This document shows, in pieces, positions 54,316 to 61,130 of a DNA stretch of 64,000 nucleotides (within the stretch, counting starts at the first letter, position 1; each line of letters opens with the position of its first letter). The position numbers were made by a program, and so were the translations under genes. Source of the DNA: Bacillota bacterium (GTDB lineage Bacteria > Bacillota > Clostridia > Acetivibrionales > DTU013); the NCBI GenBank assembly GCA_023426125.1, contig JAFABI010000062.1:1-64000 (forward strand), written 5' to 3'. The notes beneath the pieces were generated by a model. The model did no database searches. It saw only the letters and a program-made list of their open reading frames with translations, and had not been told where the DNA came from.

Positions 54316-55113
54316 TTAGACCTTGATATCCATGATCTTCCGGGAAATGAACCAGGCTGCCGCAAGCAGGCCCATAGCCGCCGTCATTACAAGCCTTCCC
54401 ATAGCAGTTGTAAACACAGGCTCCATGTAGTCCGCCGCACTGGCGGAAAGAAGCACAATCATTGCGATGGGTACTACATTCAGCACTTTCTGCTCAAATT
54501 TTCGCTGAGCCAGCAGCATATCGATCTCCTGCCTTATTTCGATTTTATCGTTTATAATCCCGGAGGTATTGCGTACCACTTCCACAATGTTCCCGCCTGT
54601 GCGTTTGCATATTTGAAAGACGTCGGAAAAATTCTCCACATCCTCCATCCTTGCACGTCTGGCAAAATCCGAAAGAACTGCTTCCACAGTTTCATTCATT
54701 TCAATCCTTCTTGCCATATGCTCCGCTTCAACGATTATATGTTCGTTGGCATCAGGGTAAAGCACGGTCAGGTCCCGCAAGGTTTCCCTGACCGCATTCT
54801 CAACGGATCTCCCCGCCGCCAGGGAAGAGGACAGCGAATACAGCATATCCTTGAATTGCGTGTTCAGCTCTCTTCGCCGCCTGGCAAGCAATCCCCCTTT
54901 TTTGATACGAGGGTAGACCACTGACAGGGGAACCAGCATCAGCGAAATCACATGACTTCTGTAAAAAACAAAGGCCGTTATGTAGATGAAAACCGCTGCC
55001 ACTGCAAGATAAAGGGCTTTTTCGCTAAAGGTCATCGTATAGGTGCCGTAATCCGGTAAAGCCTTATTCCGTTCACTCTTTATGAATAGCTTTTTATATA
55101 TCGTTTCAAGCAA
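54316..55113 (-). CDS. tadB: TadB-like pilus assembly membrane protein
   Basis: A 265-residue type II secretion F-family protein. N-terminal membrane segments (LYLAVAAVFIYITAFVFY and LMLVPLSVVYP) precede the conserved region with FKDMLYSLSSSLAAGRSVEN and IFQICKRTGGNIVEVV, and two C-terminal membrane segments follow. The TTG at 55113 is chosen because it follows AGGAGG by 7 bases and overlaps the tadA stop, indicating coupling. An upstream ATG in the same frame would lie deep in tadA. The cluster has lost its promoter-proximal part to the prophage. Confidence 0.85.
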   Translation of the reverse strand: MLETIYKKLFIKSERNKALPDYGTYTMTFSEKALYLAVAAVFIYITAFVFYRSHVISLMLVPLSVVYPRIKKGGLLARRRRELNTQFKDMLYSLSSSLAAGRSVENAVRETLRDLTVLYPDANEHIIVEAEHMARRIEMNETVEAVLSDFARRARMEDVENFSDVFQICKRTGGNIVEVVRNTSGIINDKIEIRQEIDMLLAQRKFEQKVLNVVPIAMIVLLSASAADYMEPVFTTAMGRLVMTAAMGLLAAAWFISRKIMDIKV

Positions 55114-55558
55114 GCGATTCCTCCTGTAAACTGCATTGAATTCCCGCCATCTTAAACTTGGCAGTATGAAGCATCCTGTTGCCGGTCCTGTGCAATATGC
55201 CGCTGACCTTTCCATCGGGAGTATCTCCGTTGTCACAGAACTCGAAAAGCGGGTTTAAACGGATCTGCCCCTCAAAGCACCCTGCAACCTCTGAGATGCT
55301 CAAAACGCGCCTTGACCGGTCTCTCATCCTGGACAAATGGACGAGGATGTCAATGGCGGAAGCCGTTTGCTGGCGTATTGCTTCCAGGGGAAGAGGCGCA
55401 GCACTTAAGACCATTGTCTCCAGCCTGCTCAGCATGTCTGAAGGCGAATTGGCATGGCCTGTGGATATGGAACCGTCATGCCCGGTATTCATGGCTTGAA
55501 GCATGTCCAGAGCTTCGGTGCCGCGGACCTCGCCGACGATGATCCGCTCAGGTATCAG
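55106..55558 (-). pseudogene. tadA: tadA (CpaF-type secretion ATPase), C-terminal piece cut by prophage insertion
   Basis: The frame encodes the last 150 residues of the pilus motor ATPase: IPERIIVGEVRGTEALDMLQ, with the Walker B region, then AMNTGHDGSISTGHANS, with the conserved histidine box. Upstream of about 55558 the homology stops abruptly and unrelated AT-rich sequence begins. TadA proteins normally have about 400-450 residues, so roughly the N-terminal two thirds, including Walker A, is missing here. It should lie on the far side of the prophage, beyond the window. The next gene, tadB, overlaps its stop. Confidence 0.85.
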
Positions 55559-55681
55559 TATAATAAAAAGATTTTCTTGTAACTAATAATTGTACATGCA
55601 ACCTTGGAGACAAAAAGTAATTGCAATTGGTAGAATTCTGTTATAATATGTAAACAAAATGAATCGACGGGAGGTCTCAAT

Positions 55682-56422
55682 ATGGCGGCGTTAGGCGTAA
55701 TAGGCTTTTTGGGGATACTGGTCTGCTTAGTCGTGACGATAGTTTCGGCAATCAAGAAAACCGGGAAGGTCAAAATGTGGGGAATTGGTATAGCGGTCAG
55801 TTTCATTGTTTTCCTTGTGGGTGCCATTAATTCACCCTCGGACACTGATAATACAAGCGCATCAAACAACGATGTTACGACCACGACAAAATCAGACATC
55901 ACGCAATCAACAACTGCGGCCACGACAGAACCAACAACGGAAGCAGTTCCATGGATCAAACAGGGTATGTATAAGGTAGGCAGTGATCTGCCCGCAGGAG
56001 AGTATGTTATATTCAGTGATGGCGGCATGTCGTATTTCCAAGTAAGCAAAGATAGCAGCGGATCGCTGGAAGGCATCGTTACTAACGACAATTTTACCGG
56101 CACCAGATATGTAACTGTCAATGATGGACAATACATCGAATTCAGCGGATCAAAAATGCTCTCCATTGATGACGCTCCAATTCTTGAAGCCGTGGACAAT
56201 AAATACCAAGAAGGTATGTACAAAGTAGGCAGGGACATAAAAGCTGGTGAGTATAAAATAGTGCCAGATGGAACTGGAAATTCATACATGGAGGTTGCCA
56301 AAGATTCATCGGGAATACTGGACAGCATTGTAACAAATGATAATTTATCCGGCGAAAAGTACATTACAATTGCGGATGGACAATATATAAAACTTAGTGG
56401 CTGCCATCTGGTGGTAAATTGA
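55682..56422 (+). CDS. membrane-anchored protein with two tandem C-terminal repeats (prophage moron)
   Basis: A 246-residue protein. Two hydrophobic segments (about 5-25, IGFLGILVCLVVTIVSAI, and 35-53) are followed by a Thr/Ser-rich linker (about 55-95) and two tandem repeats of about 75 residues. These begin GMYKVGSDLPAGEYVIFSDG and GMYKVGRDIKAGEYKIVPDG, both with a DSSG segment, VTNDN and DGQYI. The repeats should lie outside the cell. It is the first gene next to the integration junction, facing away from it, with GGGAGG as ribosome binding site and a TATAAT box at 55642-55647. A cell-surface role in the lysogen, such as superinfection exclusion, is possible but unproven. Confidence 0.75.
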   Translation: MAALGVIGFLGILVCLVVTIVSAIKKTGKVKMWGIGIAVSFIVFLVGAINSPSDTDNTSASNNDVTTTTKSDITQSTTAATTEPTTEAVPWIKQGMYKVGSDLPAGEYVIFSDGGMSYFQVSKDSSGSLEGIVTNDNFTGTRYVTVNDGQYIEFSGSKMLSIDDAPILEAVDNKYQEGMYKVGRDIKAGEYKIVPDGTGNSYMEVAKDSSGILDSIVTNDNLSGEKYITIADGQYIKLSGCHLVVN

Positions 56423-56425
56423 TCG

Positions 56426-56635
56426 ATGAGAACCTTCACCATCTCCTCTCTCCCCGAATGGTACGCCCTCTCCGCCAAGCTCCGCGATCGCGGGTATATT
56501 CTCTGGCAATCGCAGTACATGTGGGATATGCCAGAGGGTTATCATGCCTGGTTTTGGCTGGACGACAAAGAGCAGATCGAGGCAATAACGCACAGCGAGG
56601 AAGTGCATAGGGCTATAATAGAATATAAAGTATGA
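56426..56635 (+). CDS. small prophage protein of unknown function
   Basis: A 69-residue protein starting 3 bases after the previous stop, so likely co-translated. It has an aromatic-rich fold (SLPEWYALSAKLRDRGYILW, then GYHAWFWLDD) without membrane segment or signal. No family is recognised. A strong terminator overlaps its stop codon, ending the two-gene unit. Confidence 0.6.
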   Translation: MRTFTISSLPEWYALSAKLRDRGYILWQSQYMWDMPEGYHAWFWLDDKEQIEAITHSEEVHRAIIEYKV

Positions 56636-56657
56636 AGCCGGTGAGGCTTCTTTTTTT
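56634..56657 (+). terminator. terminator of the moron pair
   Basis: GAAGCC and GGCTTC form a 6-bp stem with a 5-base loop, followed by seven T residues. It is a textbook intrinsic terminator. Confidence 0.9.
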
Positions 56658-56795
56658 ATGGGACGGCTGAGAAAGTATTTTATTGAAAAAAGGCCTATGC
56701 AAAATAGGACTAATAGACTATGTACGTACGTAATTAAGGTGATATAATTATATTATCGGCAGGCGGCAAAGGACGCCGGGATGGGGGGTATAAGC

Positions 56796-57326
56796 ATGAA
56801 GACGATTGAGGATAGATTTGGAGATATAATACACAGCAAGGCCACATTATGCGAGGGCTGCGATTCCGCAGAACTAAGTAAACTTCTGGAAACGCTCAGA
56901 AGGGCGTTTTATGGTAAGGGAGAAATAGTGTATGATGCAGCACAAAATGAAATTAGACTAGATGAGACGGATATGTTTCTATCAGAAGATTTTATCATAT
57001 CTGCAAGCTTTAACGAATTCAGAAAAGCAGCAAAAGAAAAATGTTATCTCCAAACATGGCATGAAACCCAGGCCACAAGTCTTTTGGGCGTTATGTTTTA
57101 CAAGGAAAATGATTACAAAATCGGCTCTTGGCTGCATGAATTGGAGTATGACAAGCGTTCGGTTGACGGGAAAACCCACACGATAACAGTGATAAGAGAA
57201 CATGGGTTTAATAAGTCGGAAATAAGCACCACAAATGTAGCTAAATCAATAAAGCTTTTCATCAATGGGAAATTTATAAAAGATTACGCAGACAACTATA
57301 ATCAAGGAAACCTAAGGAGGTATTGA
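56796..57326 (+). CDS. hypothetical prophage protein
   Basis: A 176-residue soluble protein starting at the ATG after GGGGGG (an in-frame ATG at 56781 lies before the site). A CEGCDS motif near residue 20 and a mixed alpha/beta pattern are visible, but no domain is recognised. TATAAT is present near 56741. It ends one base before the LuxR-type protein gene, so the two are probably co-expressed and may act together. Confidence 0.6.
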   Translation: MKTIEDRFGDIIHSKATLCEGCDSAELSKLLETLRRAFYGKGEIVYDAAQNEIRLDETDMFLSEDFIISASFNEFRKAAKEKCYLQTWHETQATSLLGVMFYKENDYKIGSWLHELEYDKRSVDGKTHTITVIREHGFNKSEISTTNVAKSIKLFINGKFIKDYADNYNQGNLRRY

Positions 57327-57327
57327 T

Positions 57328-57723
57328 ATGTACAACCTGAATGACGCAGAGTGGTACTATAACCAAAAAACAAAAGAGGCAATGCACCGGGACGACTATT
57401 TAAAACTGCTTGATAAAGAGGTAAAAGGTAACGTAAGCATAGATGCTATTATAGCCGTCCAGAGGAGGCTTGGATTTGAATTCTGCTACAGATACGAAGA
57501 CGGGACTTTTAAATTAGGTGATGGAACCGTATTAAATGGTCTCGAAGAAACCGATTTAGAAAAGCTTACGCCGACAGAACAAAAGGTCGCAGACTTGGCA
57601 AAACGGGGAATGACCAATCGACAAATTGCCGAAGAGCTTAACCTGGCTGAAGGGACGATTAGAACACATATCAGTAAGATACTGATCAAACTTAAAATCA
57701 AAAGCCGAAGGGCGCTTAAATAG
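57328..57723 (+). CDS. LuxR/GerE-type helix-turn-helix protein
   Basis: A 131-residue protein. The C-terminal 60 residues are a LuxR-type DNA-binding domain (LTPTEQKVADLAKRGMTNRQ, IAEELNLAEGTIRTHISKIL). The N-terminal 70 residues (NLNDAEWYYNQKTKEAMHRD) are unlike receiver or PAS domains and may be a small sensor or dimerisation part. The start follows AAGGAGG closely and is 1 base after the previous gene. It is a candidate regulator of nearby prophage genes. Confidence 0.8.
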   Translation: MYNLNDAEWYYNQKTKEAMHRDDYLKLLDKEVKGNVSIDAIIAVQRRLGFEFCYRYEDGTFKLGDGTVLNGLEETDLEKLTPTEQKVADLAKRGMTNRQIAEELNLAEGTIRTHISKILIKLKIKSRRALK

Positions 57724-57743
57724 GGCTCCACGCGAGCCTCTTT
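57724..57743. terminator. terminator between convergent units
   Basis: GGCTC and GAGCC form a short stem followed by TCTTT, directly after the LuxR-type gene. It is weak but well placed. Confidence 0.5.
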
Positions 57744-57744
57744 C

Positions 57745-57963
57745 CTACTTCTCGGCTACCTCTCCCCTACACATCCCTGCCGCCAGGATATTCTCCCTGC
57801 TGAATACCCTATTCTGCCGTCGCCAGTAGCAATACGCTTTGATGCAGGTATCCCCTATCTCCAGGACCTTAATGTCGCGCTCTGTTATGACGCCATCCTT
57901 GGTGTATACAATTGTGACGATACTCCCCTGCTCTAGGGAGGATTTCAAAACATAATCTATCAT
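57745..57963 (-). CDS. small WYL-like protein, SOS-controlled
   Basis: A 72-residue protein (SSLEQGSIVTIVYTKDGVIT, then VLEIGDTCIKAYCYWRRQNR, VFSRENILAA) resembling a single short WYL domain without a DNA-binding part. Ribosome binding site AGGAGG. It is the second gene of a two-gene unit, 9 bases after the first, whose promoter carries two LexA boxes. WYL domains sense nucleic acids or ligands in several regulators; a role in the damage response is inferred only from the promoter. Confidence 0.65.
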   Translation of the reverse strand: MIDYVLKSSLEQGSIVTIVYTKDGVITERDIKVLEIGDTCIKAYCYWRRQNRVFSRENILAAGMCRGEVAEK

Positions 57964-57972
57964 GGCAGCCTC

Positions 57973-58239
57973 CTACATTTTATATAAATACCATTTGCAG
58001 GTGTCTGATTCATACCTAATCTCGTAGATCCTTTCCACTCCATTGACAATGCTCTGGCATCGGAATGTGATTATGCGATTGCCGACCAGTTTTGTATCCG
58101 CCTGCACTTGTGCGCACCCAATGGTTACTATGACTGCCCCTTTGCCGTCCTTGGGCGGTACGCGAAACCTTATTGGAGTGGGCTTGCCTTCATAGTCGAA
58201 CCAGGCTATCATTTCAACAGGCCACCTCAATAGCTTCAT
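57973..58239 (-). CDS. small hypothetical protein, SOS-controlled
   Basis: An 88-residue basic protein of beta-strand character (LRWPVEMIAWFDYEGKPTPI, RFRV, then EIRYESDTCKWYLYKM). I recall pairs of this protein with the short WYL-like protein near Y-family polymerase genes in clostridia, but no polymerase is present here, and this memory should be checked. It is the first gene of the unit, with CGGAGG as ribosome binding site and a LexA-controlled promoter immediately upstream. Confidence 0.65.
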   Translation of the reverse strand: MKLLRWPVEMIAWFDYEGKPTPIRFRVPPKDGKGAVIVTIGCAQVQADTKLVGNRIITFRCQSIVNGVERIYEIRYESDTCKWYLYKM

Positions 58240-58249
58240 ACTGCGCCTC

Positions 58250-58306
58250 CGAACATTTGTTTTGTGCCGTAAGCATATTATAAGCCCGAACGCGCGTTCT
58301 TGTAAA
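58250..58306 (-). promoter_or_regulatory. SOS promoter with two LexA (DinR) boxes
   Basis: On the minus strand, TTTACA (-35, 58301-58306) and TATAAT (-10, 58277-58282) are 18 bases apart. The 14-mer CGAACGCGCGTTCT (58287-58300) fills the spacer, and CGAACATTTGTTTT (58250-58263) lies just after the -10 box. Both match the Bacillota LexA consensus CGAAC-N4-GTTCG except at the last one or two positions. LexA bound here would block RNA polymerase directly. Confidence 0.8.
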
Positions 58307-58340
58307 CGGTAATTTTATCCTCTGTACAAATTATTTTTAG

Positions 58341-58538
58341 TTGACAGTAATAAGGCTAAATGCAAATCCAGACCATTTTTGCAAAGCATTCGATCTTTGT
58401 CTTAATAATAAATTTAGCGATACACAAGCCAGGGTGATGGCAGATGGCTTTGAAAACAAAGGGTTTATTGATGCGAGTAATGGATGTATGCATTACGTAC
58501 TAAGGTATAAAATGGCAAGACTTAATAACCCCGCCTGA
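58341..58538 (+). CDS. possible small prophage protein
   Basis: A 65-residue frame from a TTG start (NANPDHFCKAFDLCLNNKFS, then VMADGFENKGFIDASNG). No good ribosome binding site is present and no family is recognised. Its stop codon TGA lies inside the catalytic core of the hammerhead ribozyme candidate. It may be a real small gene whose message is processed by the ribozyme, or a chance frame. Confidence 0.3.
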   Translation: MTVIRLNANPDHFCKAFDLCLNNKFSDTQARVMADGFENKGFIDASNGCMHYVLRYKMARLNNPA

Positions 58539-58586
58539 CGATGGCCTGCCGGTAACAGGCCGAAAGCTCCGAAAGGGGCTCGCGGG
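58530..58586 (+). ncRNA. hammerhead ribozyme candidate (type I layout)
   Basis: All parts of a hammerhead are present in order. Stem I 5' strand CCCGC (58530-58534); core CUGACGA (58535-58541, consensus CUGANGA); stem II GGCCUG/CAGGCC with a 7-base loop (58543-58561); core GAAA (58562-58565); stem III GCUCC/GGGGC with a GAAA tetraloop (58566-58579); U58580; cleavage nucleotide C58581; stem I 3' strand GCGGG (58582-58586), exactly complementary to its 5' strand. Stem I is open, as in type I. The one departure is an extra U (58542) between core and stem II. Cleavage would be between 58581 and 58582. Hammerheads are known from prophages, but activity here is untested. Confidence 0.8.
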
Positions 58587-58677
58587 ATACCCGTAGCCTA
58601 TGTGGGATGTATGGCTCCACTTGATATAGATTGGACATTGACAAATGAATGGCAAATGTGCATATGAAAAGGGTTTT

Positions 58678-58704
58678 TTGACATAAAAGTAGAATAGATA
58701 TAAA
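58678..58704 (+). promoter_or_regulatory. strong promoter of the zinc-ribbon gene
   Basis: A consensus -35 box TTGACA (58678-58683) is followed after 15 bases by TATAAATA, with TATAAA at 58699-58704. It lies between the ribozyme candidate and the 44-residue zinc-ribbon gene. A second TTGACA occurs at 58639 with CATATG 17 bases on. Confidence 0.6.
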
Positions 58705-58745
58705 TAAAAATAATGCGAGAACAAGGGGAGGGTGTTTGCGTTTTT

Positions 58746-58880
58746 ATGAAGAAAAAAATTAAAAAACTACTAGAGGACAAAATCATTAAAAAATGCTTAA
58801 GCTGCAATAAATTATCATATTTTATTGAAAATGAATGTCAAAATTGTGGTTTCGTCGAAAAATTGACAATGGAAAAATAA
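58746..58880 (+). CDS. small zinc-ribbon protein (44 residues)
   Basis: ATG at 58746 opens a frame of 44 residues ending at TAA 58880. It starts with a very basic segment (MKKKIKKLLEDKIIKK), followed by CLSC, 14 residues, then CQNCGF, a classic two-knuckle zinc ribbon. A GGGGAGGG site lies about 13 bases upstream, somewhat far, and a strong promoter precedes it. Such small ribbons in phages often modulate host transcription or translation; the function here is unknown. It is convergent with the lysis operon and shares its terminator. Confidence 0.65.
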   Translation: MKKKIKKLLEDKIIKKCLSCNKLSYFIENECQNCGFVEKLTMEK

Positions 58881-58881
58881 A

Positions 58882-58901
58882 GCCCTGACCGAAGCCAGGG
58901 C
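58882..58901. terminator. terminator of the phage late operon
   Basis: GCCCTG and CAGGGC form a stem with an 8-base loop. On the minus strand it is followed by TTTATTTTT, so it ends the transcript that contains the holin gene. Confidence 0.85.
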
Positions 58902-58915
58902 CCGAGGAGGATTTG

Positions 58916-59212
58916 TTATTTGCCTGATATTTCTTCATACGCTTTCATGGCCGTGAACCAGATCACCACTGAATTGATCAACCAGATTACACAGGTTTCA
59001 ACGATCTCCCTGGCGGTAGTAAATTTCCCGGTCCATACGCCTGCGAAAGTGCACAATAGGAAAGCCCAGCCGTAGACCACATACTTTGTCCGGTTGTCTG
59101 CCAGTTTGTCAAATAGCCTTTTCGTTGCCTGAGTCAGCAGGGATACCATTATCACCATCCCTGCAAAACTTAGAATGAAGTCGATGGAAACAAAATTTTC
59201 AAAGCTAAACAT
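58916..59212 (-). CDS. phage holin
   Basis: A 98-residue protein with three hydrophobic segments (about 10-30, 45-62 and 70-88; FILSFAGMVIMVSLLTQATK, VYGWAFLLCTFAGVW, CVIWLINSVVIWFTA). It is encoded directly after the endolysin and before the late terminator, the usual place for a holin that forms membrane holes to let the endolysin out. The family is judged from size, membrane pattern and position. Confidence 0.8.
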   Translation of the reverse strand: MFSFENFVSIDFILSFAGMVIMVSLLTQATKRLFDKLADNRTKYVVYGWAFLLCTFAGVWTGKFTTAREIVETCVIWLINSVVIWFTAMKAYEEISGK

Positions 59213-59232
59213 TTTATCACCTTATCCTTTCT

Positions 59233-60636
59233 TCACCAGTAAATTATATTTGTGAGCGCTCGATCTGTCTTATATACCGCCTTGCCGTCAATCCACAAGT
59301 TGGCCGATCCCCCGCTGTCCAGCCTGATAGCTCCGGTGCATCCCAGGTCGCGCATTGTTGCAGCCGCCCTATCTGCTCCGGTGTGCTCCCGTACCGCAAT
59401 GATGATCTTCCCGGCCTTGTACCCGATCATGACACTATTGCAAACCCTTCCCACCTCTGCAGGGTCAAAACCTTCCTTCCGGATGTCGACCGGGTACAAG
59501 TTGATTCCCTGGCAGCAGAACTGTATTTTGTCCACGTTGGGAGCGATATCGCTATCCCATTTCAATCCGGATTCGATCCGTCCATCCTTGTATAGGATAA
59601 GCGTTCCCTTCGGGTTCCCGTGCCAGGTCCGGTACTCGTGCCTTTCGCTGAGCACCTTTCCCTCTGACATCAGCCATCCGATCGTTTGCCGGCCGGTGAA
59701 AAAGTTGGCATTGATAAAGCTGCGGACAGTCTTTGCTATATTGGCACCAGCAGAGGATACCTGCCCGGCTCTGAGCATGCTGGGGCTCATCTCCACTGTG
59801 TGGACGGTTAGAATCTCCGTCCATGTCATTTTCCCAACGATGCCGTCTACATCCTTGCCGGTAAACCCGACAGCCTTTTGATATGCCCGGGCTGCTGCGT
59901 CTGTCTTGGGGCCGAAAGCCCCGTCAGCATCTCCGCAGTTGAAGCCCATTGCATTAAGTTCCTGCTGCAGGTATTTTACCGTGTCGCCTTTACTCCCCTT
60001 CTTTACCGTTGCCGGTATTGCCCGGACCAATGTTTTTTTATACACCGCACCTTCTCCTTTCCAGAAACCTTCCCCGTCGTATGATTCGTTCATGTCGCAC
60101 TGGATACCAGCCATTGTCACGCCGTTTTTATGCTGGTATACGCTTGCCTTGGGTGACAACTTACCCTTTGACCAGGCATAGGTCTGCCAGCCACAATCAA
60201 TCACATCACGCCGGAAAAGCTCTTCTATAACCGCGTAAGAGCCATAGCAGCCTATTAGATAGGCAGGCTTGATTTGCTGCCTTGCTGCCAGGAAATACGC
60301 TTCAATGGCATCATAATCCTTTTGCTGTGCATCGTAGTCCACCGCAAAATATATCGCGCTGCCGACAGGCTGGTTGACTATGCCGGCCTCCGCAAGCGCA
60401 AGTTTGCCGTCAATTTGCCCTGCCTCCGCCCCGCCTCCTGCTCTGTCTGCCGTGGTTTCAAAGATGCTGAGTAGCCAGATGCCTTCTGCCGCCGTAGCTT
60501 TTATCTCTGCCGCTGTGAGCCGTTTCCAGGCATATTTCTCCGGCACAAGATATCTTGCTATAAACTCAATTCCAAGTGCCTTCAAAGCCTTTGCAAGGGC
60601 AGATGTGATCTGTACAGTACAGTCTATTCCCTTCAT
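59233..60636 (-). CDS. three-domain endolysin (DUF1906, peptidoglycan binding, phosphodiester glycosidase-like)
   Basis: A 467-residue lysis enzyme. Residues about 1-190 are a DUF1906 barrel related to GH25 muramidases (KGIDCTVQITSALAKALKAL, YFAVDYDAQQKDY). Residues about 205-275 are a peptidoglycan-binding repeat (VKKGSKGDTVKYLQQELNAM, GAFGPKTDAAARAYQ). The last 175 residues match the phosphodiester glycosidase family related to NAGPA (FINANFF near the start, AIRLDSGGSANLWIDG near the end). The first domain would cut wall glycan; the third is unusual in an endolysin and may act on GlcNAc-phosphate bonds in wall polymers. It follows the XhlA-like gene with no gap. Confidence 0.85.
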   Translation of the reverse strand: MKGIDCTVQITSALAKALKALGIEFIARYLVPEKYAWKRLTAAEIKATAAEGIWLLSIFETTADRAGGGAEAGQIDGKLALAEAGIVNQPVGSAIYFAVDYDAQQKDYDAIEAYFLAARQQIKPAYLIGCYGSYAVIEELFRRDVIDCGWQTYAWSKGKLSPKASVYQHKNGVTMAGIQCDMNESYDGEGFWKGEGAVYKKTLVRAIPATVKKGSKGDTVKYLQQELNAMGFNCGDADGAFGPKTDAAARAYQKAVGFTGKDVDGIVGKMTWTEILTVHTVEMSPSMLRAGQVSSAGANIAKTVRSFINANFFTGRQTIGWLMSEGKVLSERHEYRTWHGNPKGTLILYKDGRIESGLKWDSDIAPNVDKIQFCCQGINLYPVDIRKEGFDPAEVGRVCNSVMIGYKAGKIIIAVREHTGADRAAATMRDLGCTGAIRLDSGGSANLWIDGKAVYKTDRALTNIIYW

Positions 60637-60921
60637 TTATTTCACCACCATTGCTATGTATTCTTTAAAATAATTTACGCCTATAGCTGCCATGGTTATC
60701 AAAACAGCTATGACGCACACAGACTTTATTACCCACTCAAACCATTTCGTTTGCCATGGTTTTGTGGTTTCTGCCTTTTTCCCCTTTTGCATCTCGTCAA
60801 TAATATATGTGAGCTTCAGCACCGCTGCCTTTAGATCATCAATTTCCTCAGAATGCTTGTCAAGCCTTTTACATGAGTTGCCATGCCTGTCGTCGCACAG
60901 TTTTTCTGTGACATCCCCCAT
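60637..60921 (-). CDS. XhlA-like phage lysis protein
   Basis: A 94-residue protein. An N-terminal coiled coil (KRLDKHSEEIDDLKAAVLKL) is followed by one C-terminal membrane segment (WVIKSVCVIAVLITMAAIG). This is the layout of haemolysin XhlA of PBSX-type phages, which works with holin and endolysin in lysis. It directly precedes the endolysin gene and follows a hairpin terminator or processing site. Confidence 0.78.
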   Translation of the reverse strand: MGDVTEKLCDDRHGNSCKRLDKHSEEIDDLKAAVLKLTYIIDEMQKGKKAETTKPWQTKWFEWVIKSVCVIAVLITMAAIGVNYFKEYIAMVVK

Positions 60922-60951
60922 CTTTCCACCATCCCTTCTGTAAAAATTAAA

Positions 60952-60973
60952 GGAGCCTGATTATTCAGACTCC
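60952..60973 (-). terminator. intra-operon hairpin terminator
   Basis: On the minus strand GGAG, CTGA and their partners TCAG, CTCC form an 8-bp stem with one mismatch and a 4-base loop, followed by TTTAATTTTT. It separates the tail genes from the lysis genes and may lower lysis expression by partial termination. Confidence 0.7.
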
Positions 60974-61117
60974 CTATTCCGGCACTTGCTGTGTCTCAAT
61001 AATGTCCTGGTACTCCTGTTCCGTCAGGTACACCAGTACCTTTGCGTGTAGGTCCTCTGCCGTGATCTTACGCAGTATCCACATGTTACGATAAAACCTA
61101 TAATACACAGGTGACAA
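60974..61117 (-). CDS. XkdX-like small phage protein
   Basis: A 47-residue frame from a TTG (61117), 6 bases after AAGGAGGTG. It reads SPVYYRFYRNMWILRKITAE and later YLTEQEYQDIIETQ, with the helix-turn-helix-like pattern of XkdX proteins, which follow tail-fibre genes in PBSX-like phages. Its position right after the tail genes and before XhlA fits the family order exactly. The stop codon adjoins the terminator hairpin. Confidence 0.75.
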   Translation of the reverse strand: MSPVYYRFYRNMWILRKITAEDLHAKVLVYLTEQEYQDIIETQQVPE

Positions 61118-61130
61118 TATCTCCACCTCC

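Noticed and set aside
55555..56520. Long minus-strand frame of 321 codons opposite the repeat protein
   Set aside because: It is antisense to the 246-residue gene, which has a good ribosome binding site, promoter and internal protein repeats. The minus frame is low complexity and without a start signal.
58540..58605. Cyclic-di-GMP or other known riboswitch
   Set aside because: Considered because of three consecutive hairpins, but the conserved aptamer bases are absent and the arrangement matches a hammerhead core instead.
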